Below are positions 14,048-19,508 of a stretch of 19,508 nucleotides of DNA, piece by piece. This DNA comes from CAJUOR01 sp964596105. Lineage in GTDB: Bacteria > Bacillota_I > Bacilli_A > Erysipelotrichales > Coprobacillaceae. The DNA lies in the NCBI GenBank assembly GCA_964596105.1, contig CAZQRT010000021.1, positions 1-19,508 on the forward strand, read 5' to 3'. The notes below the pieces were generated by a model. That model saw only the letters and a program-made list of their open reading frames with translations, did no database searches and was not told the DNA's origin. The stretch's first letter is position 1, and each line of letters starts with the position of its first letter. Made by a program: the position numbers and the translations under genes.

Positions 14048-14906
14048 CGTCTCCGGCTCCTTTCAAATAAATCAAAAGCATGCGGTCTTTGCCGCTCATA
14101 TCCTTGATGATCTCATAATCATCATGCGGAAAATAAATATCCATTTCTTTACGCATGGCGTCAGCCTGGTCATAGCCCATCTCAAAAGCGAGGATGGCTT
14201 TTTCCTTTAAAACCTGACGGACTTTCTGAAAAATCAGGCGGTAAAAATAAAGCCCGTCACCCCCGCCAAACAGCGCCACATGCGGCTCATTGTCACGTAC
14301 GAGGGGATCAATCTCCTGATCCAGAGGAATATAAGGCGGGTTAGAGACAAAGACATCAAACTTTAAGTGACGTGCGATGAGCGGTTCCAGCAGGTCGCCT
14401 TCTAAAAAGGTCACATCGGCCTGATTAACCTGCGCGTTTTTTTGCGCGACCGCAAGCGCCTTAGCGGAAATATCGGTCGCCCACACCCTTAAACGGGGCT
14501 GTTCGGCTTTGAGACTGACGGCGATGGCGCCGCTGCCGGTACCGACATCGACCACATCCAGCGGCCCCTCGGGAAAGCAGTCATCGATGGCTTCCAGCAC
14601 GCGCTCCACAAGCTCCTCGGTCTCATAGCGGGGAATCAAAACATCCTCATTAACGATAAAATCGCGGCCGAAGAAGTTTACCGAACCGGTGATGTACTGC
14701 ACCGGTTTTCCGGCCAGATAATCGTTCATGGCAGACTCAAATTTTAACACCACCGATTCTTCAGCTTCCTCATCCATCATGAGATAAAGCTTCGGCCCGG
14801 GCTTATCAGCCGCGTAGGCGAAAAGAACTTTGGCGGCATTCTCATCAAGATTTCTATCTCTTAAGATCTTTTCATAATGTTTAACGAGCTGTTTATAAGT
14901 AGTCAT
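14031..14906 (-). CDS. prmC: Release factor glutamine N5-methyltransferase
   Basis: A 291-aa SAM-dependent methyltransferase. The N-terminal helical domain (about 1-85; PVQYITGSVNFFGRDFIV is the family linker) precedes a Rossmann domain with VVDVGTGSGAIAV (118-130) and the catalytic NPPY (189-192). It methylates the glutamine of the GGQ motif in RF1 and RF2. The gene overlaps prfA, which encodes its substrate RF1, by 14 bp, the classic arrangement. The last residues (KGAGDDGKTG) extend into the deaminase start. Confidence 0.96.
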   Translation of the reverse strand: MTTYKQLVKHYEKILRDRNLDENAAKVLFAYAADKPGPKLYLMMDEEAEESVVLKFESAMNDYLAGKPVQYITGSVNFFGRDFIVNEDVLIPRYETEELVERVLEAIDDCFPEGPLDVVDVGTGSGAIAVSLKAEQPRLRVWATDISAKALAVAQKNAQVNQADVTFLEGDLLEPLIARHLKFDVFVSNPPYIPLDQEIDPLVRDNEPHVALFGGGDGLYFYRLIFQKVRQVLKEKAILAFEMGYDQADAMRKEMDIYFPHDDYEIIKDMSGKDRMLLIYLKGAGDDGKTG

Positions 14907-15987
14907 GTTCCTGTTCCATCTTCAGTTTCTGATCGGCGTTCATCAAGGCCTCAATGATGCCCTCGAGATGTCCTTCCATGACGCGGTCAAGCTGCTGGAG
15001 GGATAAAGAGATGCGGTGGTCGGTGACGCGGTTCTGGGGATAATTATAGGTCCGGATTTTTTCCGCGCGGTCCCCGCTGCCGATCTTCGTTTTTCGGACA
15101 CTGCCGACTTTTTCTTCCTGCTCGCGCCGCGCGGCCTCATAAATGCGCGCTCTTAAGGCCCGCATCGCTTTGTCGCGGTTGTCATGCTGGGAACGGCCGT
15201 CCTGACTGGTCGCGACAATGCCCGTCGGCAGATGGGTGATGCGCACCGCGGAATCGGTCTTGTTGATGTGCTGACCGCCGGCTCCCGAGCTGCGGTAGGT
15301 GTCGATGCGCAAATCAGAAGGATTGATCTCGACTTCGACATCTTCCACTTCAGGCATGACGAGCACCGTCGCGGTGGACGTGTGCACGCGGCCCTGGGTC
15401 TCGGTCTTCGGGACACGCTGCACGCGATGAGCCCCGGATTCGTACTTCAGTTTGGCGTAGACATTTTCCCCTTTGACCATAAAGGAGATCAGAGAATAAC
15501 CGCCGGCCTCAGACTCATTGGCTTCAAGGACTTCCACCTTCCAGCCCTGGGACTCGCAGTAGCGCAGATACATGCGGTACAGATCGCCGGCGAAGATATT
15601 GCCTTCGTCGCCGCCCGCCGCGCCGCGAATTTCCATGATGATATTGCGCTTGTCGTCAGGATCTTTCACGATCAGGCAAAGCCGCAGCCGCTCATACAAA
15701 TCATCCAGTTTTTCCTGGTATTCGGCGATCTCCATGCTGACGAGGGCCTGCAAATCATCATCCTGTTCAATGGCCTCGTCTTTTAAAGCCTCCCGGTCCT
15801 GTTCCAGTAACCCGGCGACACGCTCGTACTCCTGATAGAGCTGATAAGGTTCCGCCAGTTCCGCCTGCTCCTTGCTGGCGGCGGTCAGTCTGGCGATATC
15901 ATTTGTGATCGCCGGATCCATCAGAACCTGGCTGAGCTCCTCGTAACGTTTCGCAATCGCTTTTAGTCTAACCATCATCTGATCCAT
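14893..15987 (-). CDS. prfA: Peptide chain release factor 1
   Basis: A 364-aa class I release factor. The stop-codon-reading loop carries PKT at 193-195 (PxT, as in RF1 rather than the SPF of RF2). The GGQ is at 237-239 in SSGAGGQHINKTDSAVRI, and GAAGGDEGN lies at 122-130. RF1 reads UAA and UAG. AAAGGAG lies 9 nt before the ATG at 15987. First gene of the prfA-prmC-deaminase-rarA-hypothetical operon. Confidence 0.97.
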   Translation of the reverse strand: MDQMMVRLKAIAKRYEELSQVLMDPAITNDIARLTAASKEQAELAEPYQLYQEYERVAGLLEQDREALKDEAIEQDDDLQALVSMEIAEYQEKLDDLYERLRLCLIVKDPDDKRNIIMEIRGAAGGDEGNIFAGDLYRMYLRYCESQGWKVEVLEANESEAGGYSLISFMVKGENVYAKLKYESGAHRVQRVPKTETQGRVHTSTATVLVMPEVEDVEVEINPSDLRIDTYRSSGAGGQHINKTDSAVRITHLPTGIVATSQDGRSQHDNRDKAMRALRARIYEAARREQEEKVGSVRKTKIGSGDRAEKIRTYNYPQNRVTDHRISLSLQQLDRVMEGHLEGIIEALMNADQKLKMEQEHDYL

Positions 15988-16011
15988 AAAGCCGCGCTCC
16001 TTTCAGAGGCC

Positions 16012-16040
16012 ATTATACCTTAAATCAAAACAAGAAACAA
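16012..16040 (-). promoter_or_regulatory. Promoter of the prfA operon
   Basis: A perfect TATAAT (16012-16017), a 17-nt spacer and -35 TTGTTT (16035-16040). The leader before the prfA ATG is only about 18-20 nt. Confidence 0.72.
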
Positions 16041-16062
16041 TAGGGGGACATTTGAGCAAAAT

Positions 16063-16092
16063 AAAAAAAGCATGGGAGTTTCCCATACTTTT
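16063..16092 (-). terminator. Intrinsic terminator overlapping the PTS IIB gene end
   Basis: A 12-bp stem AAAAGTATGGGA/TCCCATGCTTTT (one G-U wobble) with a 3-nt loop, then T-run on the minus strand. The 5' arm includes the last bases of the IIB stop codon. Confidence 0.93.
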
Positions 16093-16408
16093 ATTTGTTG
16101 TAGAATTCGTCGTACATCTTCAAAGCGGTGTCGAGAACCTTGGCGCCGTTCATGGTGCCGTAATCCTGCATGTTGACAACCCCAACCGGAGCCTTGCCTG
16201 CCAGCATTTTCTCCATGGACTTCTGCACGTAACGAACCTGAGGACCTAAAAGCAAAACATCAAACGTGCCGATTAATTCCTCAACCGCTTTTTCGCTGCG
16301 GGCGTCAACCGTCACCTCAATGCCGCGTTTCTGCGCTTCTTCCTGCATTTTCGTCATCAAAAGGCTGGTGGACATGCCGCCGGCGCAGGCCAGTAAAATT
16401 CGAATCAT
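16091..16408 (-). CDS. PTS lactose/cellobiose-type IIB protein, solitary
   Basis: A 105-aa free-standing IIB. The phosphocysteine loop is LLACAGGMSTSLL (Cys8), followed by an alternating alpha/beta fold with VLLLGPQVRY, standard for CelA/ChbB-type IIB proteins. It receives phosphate from IIA and passes it to a sugar bound by IIC, typically chitobiose, cellobiose or lactose class sugars. No IIA, IIC or glycosidase is adjacent; it has its own promoter (AGGAGG 8 nt before the ATG) and terminator. It either works with partners encoded elsewhere or has a regulatory role. Confidence 0.93.
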   Translation of the reverse strand: MIRILLACAGGMSTSLLMTKMQEEAQKRGIEVTVDARSEKAVEELIGTFDVLLLGPQVRYVQKSMEKMLAGKAPVGVVNMQDYGTMNGAKVLDTALKMYDEFYNK

Positions 16409-16429
16409 TTTTTGTTCCTCCTTGACTGC

Positions 16430-16458
16430 ATTATATCACTATTAGCCGCTGGTCTTAA
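16430..16458 (-). promoter_or_regulatory. Extended -10 promoter of the PTS IIB gene
   Basis: A perfect TATAAT (16430-16435) with upstream TGA (TGn), a 17-nt spacer and -35 TTAAGA (16453-16458, 4/6). Confidence 0.78.
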
Positions 16459-16475
16459 GTAATTTTTAAAAAACA

Positions 16476-17396
16476 TTAACGGATCAGAAGGTAGATCGTA
16501 TAAGCGACATAGCCGAGCACCATCACGATGCCCTCAGCGCGCGAAATCTCCTGTTTGTTTTTGGCGAACAGATAGATCACGACCGCCACCATGGCCAAGA
16601 TGCCGGCATCGATGACCGAGACGGCTTCGACCGCGATCGGGCTGAGCATGGAGGATACGCCTAAAATGAACAGGATATTGAAGATGTTGCTGCCGATGGC
16701 GTTGCCTAAGGCCAGGCCTCTTTCGCCTTTGCGGGTGGCCACGATGCTGGTGACTAATTCCGGCAGGCTGGTGCCAACGGCGACAATGGTCAGGCCGACA
16801 AATGTTTCACTCCAGCCCAGGGCATAGGCGATGTTGGTCGCGCTGTCGACAACGAGCTGACCGCCGCCGATAATGGCGGCAATGCCGATGACGATGTAAA
16901 AGAGGCTGAGCGGCAAAGAAAGCTTCTGCGGTTCTTCGGTACTGTTTTTCCTGTCTTTCAGGGCGCTTAAAACGATGACGGTCATATAGATGACCATGGC
17001 GGTAAATAAAATGAACCCGTCGAGGCGGCTCAGTTTGCCGTCGGCGATCATAATCAGCAAGGCCGCTGAGATCGCGATGTTAACCGGCATGTCGCGGCGG
17101 ATGATGTCATCGGAAACCGCGAAGGCGGCCATCGCCCCGCAGACACCCACGACTACCAGGGTATTAAACATATTGGAGCCCAGGATGTTGCTGATGGCGA
17201 TCGCGTTACTGCCCTCCAGCCCGGCGGTAATGCTGACTGCCGCCTCCGGAGCGCTGGTGCCCATGGCGACAATCGTCAGGCCGATGACCACCGAGGGAAC
17301 TTTGAAAAGGCGCGCGATCGAACTGCTGCCGTCGACAAAAAAGTCAGCCCCTTTAATCAGTAAAACAAATCCGATAATCAGTAAAATGTAGTCCAT
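16476..17396 (-). CDS. CaCA-family cation antiporter (YrbG-like Na+/Ca2+ exchanger type)
   Basis: A 306-aa polytopic membrane protein with the two inverted alpha repeats that define CaCA exchangers: GTSAPEAAVS with SNILGSNMFN in the first half, GTSLPELVTS with GNAIGSNIFN in the second. The acidic residues in these repeats bind the cation. About ten hydrophobic helices are seen and a charged loop (DRKNSTEEPQK) separates the halves. Ca2+ extrusion is the textbook role, but the leader resembles a manganese riboswitch, so Mn2+ efflux is a serious alternative. The start at 17396 (MDYILL) has GGAGG 6 nt upstream; the longer MWRLI start would lie over that site. Confidence 0.92.
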   Translation of the reverse strand: MDYILLIIGFVLLIKGADFFVDGSSSIARLFKVPSVVIGLTIVAMGTSAPEAAVSITAGLEGSNAIAISNILGSNMFNTLVVVGVCGAMAAFAVSDDIIRRDMPVNIAISAALLIMIADGKLSRLDGFILFTAMVIYMTVIVLSALKDRKNSTEEPQKLSLPLSLFYIVIGIAAIIGGGQLVVDSATNIAYALGWSETFVGLTIVAVGTSLPELVTSIVATRKGERGLALGNAIGSNIFNILFILGVSSMLSPIAVEAVSVIDAGILAMVAVVIYLFAKNKQEISRAEGIVMVLGYVAYTIYLLIR

Positions 17397-17407
17397 AATT
17401 AACCTCC

Positions 17408-17446
17408 ACAATAATAAAAGACTTTTACAGCGCCGGTAAAAGTCTT
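17408..17446 (-). terminator. Leader terminator upstream of the cation antiporter
   Basis: A perfect 11-bp stem AAGACTTTTAC/GTAAAAGTCTT with a 7-nt loop is followed by TTTATTATT. It sits between promoter and start codon, so it is an attenuator rather than an end-of-gene signal. Confidence 0.9.
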
Positions 17447-17463
17447 GTTATTTCAGATAGAGC

Positions 17464-17530
17464 CGGTAAATCGCTTCACGTGTTGACGGCTGTATCCCAC
17501 CAAGAGGTGGCAACTACTCCCTTTTACAAA
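17464..17530 (-). ncRNA. Probable yybP-ykoY manganese riboswitch aptamer
   Basis: The minus strand has the yybP-ykoY hallmarks: AAGGGAGTAG (GGGAGTAG at 17514-17521), a hairpin CCACCTCTTGGTGG, then GTCAACA (CAACA at 17481-17485) as the second conserved internal-loop strand. P1 closes as GTAAA with TTTAC (17466-17470). It precedes an attenuator and a cation antiporter, the usual setting. The match comes from remembered consensus; a covariance search was not possible. Confidence 0.75.
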
Positions 17531-17533
17531 TCC

Positions 17534-17560
17534 CAGTATAAGCCCCGCGGGGCGATACTG
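17534..17560. promoter_or_regulatory. Dyad spanning the antiporter promoter
   Basis: A perfect 12-bp palindrome GCCCCGCGGGGC (17542-17553) is flanked by a second pair, CAGTAT (17534-17539) and ATACTG (17555-17560). The outer arms overlap the -10 and the -35 hexamers. It could be an operator or a hairpin ending the upstream gene, but no T-run follows. Confidence 0.7.
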
Positions 17561-17564
17561 TCAA
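17535..17564 (-). promoter_or_regulatory. Promoter of the antiporter leader
   Basis: A perfect TTGACA (17559-17564), an 18-nt spacer and -10 TATACT (17535-17540, 5/6). The expected start is just before the riboswitch aptamer. Confidence 0.72.
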
Positions 17565-17572
17565 ACTTTTTT

Positions 17573-19129
17573 TCAAGCCGCCGGCTGCGCGCCGGGCTGC
17601 GACTGAACCGCCTGACGCATCGCCTGATCGGAACGAAGCAAAATCAAAATGGCCTCTTTCACAATCAGGATCTCCTTCAGGGTGTCAATCTCTTTCTTCC
17701 GCTCCGTCTGCAACAGACGGTCATAACGCTGCAGAAGACGGGCCAGACCGCGGGCCTCCTCGCGGTTCAAATGCGCCCAGATGCGGTGCAAAGGCGCGTC
17801 CCCGGGCAGATTCCACTGCTTCTTGTACCAGGTCAGATCATGCATGGCCATCATCCAGTCAGCGTCATTGTCAGCCAGCGAACGCTGCTTGTTCTCCAGT
17901 ATTTTCAGCCGCTTGCTGTCGTTTTTCATGGTGTAACGCATCTGATCCATTTCCGCCTGCAAAGAAATATACTGGATCTTGTAATCCCGCAGCTGGGCTA
18001 AAGCGTCATGATACTGCCGCTTGTATTCCGCGTATTCCGCCAGCGATTTTTTTAACTCGTCACGCTCATCGCTCAACGCGGTTAACTGCTCACGCAAGCG
18101 GTCAATTTCCTCATTTTTGGCATTCAGCTCATCATTTAAAGAAGCGATCTCATTTTGATCATCGCTGGAAAACAACAGACTGCGGTTTTCTTCCTTCAGG
18201 GTTTCATTTTCCATCGTCAGATTCATGATCTGATAACGCAGCTCCTGAATGACTTCGCTTTCCGGTTCAGCTTTATCAGGACTGGCCAGATCGCTCATCT
18301 GCAGCTGGCCGGGCAGCAGGTTCTCATCCGCGGCGGCCTTAGCGGGCTGGACATTAGGCCGGTAGGCAGGCAGTTCCTCGATATCAAAGGCTTTCTTAAC
18401 CGCGGGTTTTTTCCTGACTGGCGCCTCTGATGAAGGTTCTTGGCTTTTAACAGCCGGCTTAGCTTTTCCGGCTTCAGGATTTCTGACCGGTGATGACTCA
18501 GAAATCGTTTCCGGTGTTTTCACAACCTGTTTCGCAGGTTCTTTATTTTTCTCAGTCTGTTCAACTGGTTCTTTGCTTTTCCCAACCGGTTCAGTTTCTG
18601 CCGTTTTGCTTTCCACAGCTGCTTTAACTTCCGCCGGTTCCTCTTTCACCGGTTCCTTACTTTTCACAGCCTCCTCAGTTTTCACTGGCTTAACGGATTC
18701 CCTGGTCCTTGCGGCCCTTTCATCCTTCCCTGGCTTTTTCTTGTTTGGATGACGGTCAAGCAGCCGCATAAACATATCCGCCGTAATCGGGCAGTGGCGC
18801 TGCGCGATCTTTTCCTCCAGCGCCGCGACATCCTCAGGACTGTCATGGGTCAAAAGCGACTTGAACGCGTCACTCAGCTTAAAATGGTGGATGATATCCA
18901 CCACAATGTCACTCATATATAAAGAAAGCACCAGATCGCGGTCCTTGAGGAAACGCAAATAAATCTGGCTGATCTCTTCACGGGATAAGGAGTCGACATC
19001 TTGACGGTTGGCCAAATACTTTTCCGGCTGCTCTTTTAACGGTTCCAGTAAATAAGGAACACTCACCACAGAGAGAATGCGGAGAATTTCCTCATCAGAC
19101 AAGTTGGCAAAATGTAAACTCGTATTCAT
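17573..19129 (-). CDS. Large coiled-coil protein with Lys/Glu/Pro-rich linker, unknown function
   Basis: A 518-aa protein of unrecognised family, with no signal peptide or membrane segment. It has three parts. Residues 1-127 are a compact helical domain (NLSDEEILRILSVVSVPYLL at the start, a second block around DAFKSLLTHDSPEDVAALEEKI). Residues 128-285 are a low-complexity linker with degenerate KSKEPV/KNKEPA/KSQEPS units. Residues about 290-425 form a long heptad coiled coil rich in Glu, Leu and Asn, and a Trp-containing helical C-terminus follows (WMMAMHDLTWYKKQWN, HRIWAHLNREEARGLARLL). The layout suggests a cytoplasmic scaffold or cytoskeletal adaptor, which is inference only. It has its own promoter; GGAAGG lies 5 nt before the ATG. 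The tail (QAVQSQPGAQPAA) is disordered. Confidence 0.85.
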   Translation of the reverse strand: MNTSLHFANLSDEEILRILSVVSVPYLLEPLKEQPEKYLANRQDVDSLSREEISQIYLRFLKDRDLVLSLYMSDIVVDIIHHFKLSDAFKSLLTHDSPEDVAALEEKIAQRHCPITADMFMRLLDRHPNKKKPGKDERAARTRESVKPVKTEEAVKSKEPVKEEPAEVKAAVESKTAETEPVGKSKEPVEQTEKNKEPAKQVVKTPETISESSPVRNPEAGKAKPAVKSQEPSSEAPVRKKPAVKKAFDIEELPAYRPNVQPAKAAADENLLPGQLQMSDLASPDKAEPESEVIQELRYQIMNLTMENETLKEENRSLLFSSDDQNEIASLNDELNAKNEEIDRLREQLTALSDERDELKKSLAEYAEYKRQYHDALAQLRDYKIQYISLQAEMDQMRYTMKNDSKRLKILENKQRSLADNDADWMMAMHDLTWYKKQWNLPGDAPLHRIWAHLNREEARGLARLLQRYDRLLQTERKKEIDTLKEILIVKEAILILLRSDQAMRQAVQSQPGAQPAA

Positions 19130-19154
19130 AACAACCTTCCACTCCTCGTCACTA

Positions 19155-19183
19155 TTTTAATTTTTTAAGAATAAAAGGTCAAT
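19155..19183 (-). promoter_or_regulatory. Promoter of the coiled-coil gene
   Basis: TTGACC -35 (5/6), a 17-nt AT-only-but-one spacer and TAAAAT -10 (5/6), about 20 bp before the GGAAGG ribosome site. Confidence 0.65.
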
Positions 19184-19213
19184 ATGATAGCACGAAAAAA
19201 GCCGGACAATTTT

Positions 19214-19508
19214 TTACTTTTTAGAAACCAGCGACCAGAAATCCGGAACCGGAACCGCCCAGGATAATACCTTGTCTGGACTGCGGGGATCGCGGATCTG
19301 CAGGCGGTCAGCGCATAAACAAAGCCTTTTCACATCATCATCCCCGTAGCGGTCATCACCCGCCACCGGGTGCCCGATGGCCTTTAAAGAAACCCTAATC
19401 TGATGCTTGCGCCCGGTCTGAAGATTGCAGCGCACCAGAGAATAACCATATTTCTCCGCGATCACCTCATAATCCGTCACCGCCAGCTTCCCGTCCTTGG
19501 CGAGATAA
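19214..19508 (-). CDS. RluA-family RNA pseudouridine synthase, C-terminal part
   Basis: The frame is open to the right edge, so the gene begins outside the window; about 97 C-terminal residues are visible. YSLVRCNLQTGRKHQIRVSL and IGHPVAGDDRYG are signature blocks of the RluA/RluD family, including the conserved arginine and Tyr-Gly near the active site. LCLCADRLQIRDP is the usual closing strand. The enzyme isomerises uridine in rRNA or tRNA; the catalytic aspartate lies in the missing part, so the target site cannot be assigned. No convincing terminator follows the stop. Confidence 0.92.
   Translation of the reverse strand, partial: YLAKDGKLAVTDYEVIAEKYGYSLVRCNLQTGRKHQIRVSLKAIGHPVAGDDRYGDDDVKRLCLCADRLQIRDPRSPDKVLSWAVPVPDFWSLVSKK

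Noticed and set aside
17534..17560. Terminator of the 518-aa coiled-coil gene
   Set aside because: The dyad is strong but no T-run follows on the minus strand, and it coincides with a near-consensus promoter.
18520..18720. Tandem DNA repeat or CRISPR-like array in the coiled-coil gene
   Set aside because: The repeats are degenerate, in-frame and encode KxKEPV-type peptide units; no regular spacer structure.
19190..19213. Terminator after the pseudouridine synthase
   Set aside because: A T-run is present on the minus strand (complement 19195-19200), but I could not find a matching GC stem.

Overview
The window looks like a Bacillota (Firmicutes) chromosome of roughly balanced GC, probably from the Erysipelotrichia or a nearby mollicute-like lineage. 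The lineage is inferred from strong AGGAGG ribosome sites, an FtsEX plus coiled-coil M23 hydrolase module, a dCMP deaminase of clostridial type, a yybP-ykoY-like leader and a lysine riboswitch. No 16S or other decisive marker is present. TGA is used as a normal stop (perR, the metallophosphatase, the coiled-coil gene), so the genetic code is standard. A run of exactly 100 N (1508-1607) marks a scaffold join, as in a draft or metagenome assembly.

Left of the gap (1-1507) lies accessory DNA. It holds the 3' part of an aminoglycoside-phosphotransferase-like kinase on the + strand, which converges on a decayed large serine recombinase. Contiguity with the rest is not proven. Everything right of the gap reads on the minus strand apart from a small decayed islet. 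Going from high to low coordinates on the minus strand, the transcription units are: an RluA-type pseudouridine synthase (partial); a 518-aa coiled-coil protein; a CaCA cation exchanger behind a probable manganese (yybP-ykoY) riboswitch and terminator; a lone PTS IIB protein; prfA-prmC-dCMP deaminase-rarA-small hypothetical, tightly overlapped; a lysine riboswitch with a textbook terminator, followed by a YfcC-family transporter and an M20 amidohydrolase; pgsA; ftsE-ftsX-M23 hydrolase; metallophosphatase-RpiR regulator-thiol peroxidase-like protein; and perR-rubrerythrin.

Physiologically, three stress or nutrient circuits stand out. PerR sits behind its own operator and is translationally coupled to rubrerythrin, a peroxide defence unit typical of anaerobes. 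A lysine-sensing RNA controls a transporter and a peptidase-like amidohydrolase, which suggests lysine or lysine-peptide salvage. A metal-sensing leader controls a cation exchanger, whose promoter is spanned by a GC-rich dyad. FtsEX and its M23 partner form the divisome-coupled cell-wall hydrolase.

The most unusual stretch is 11281-11967. A 20-bp direct repeat brackets about 650 bp holding a RelB/YoeB-like toxin-antitoxin remnant and an unidentified gene remnant, inserted at the 3' end of the gene after rarA and just upstream of the lysine riboswitch. All four stops that interrupt these remnants are TGA. I found no tRNA, rRNA, CRISPR array or intact mobile element.
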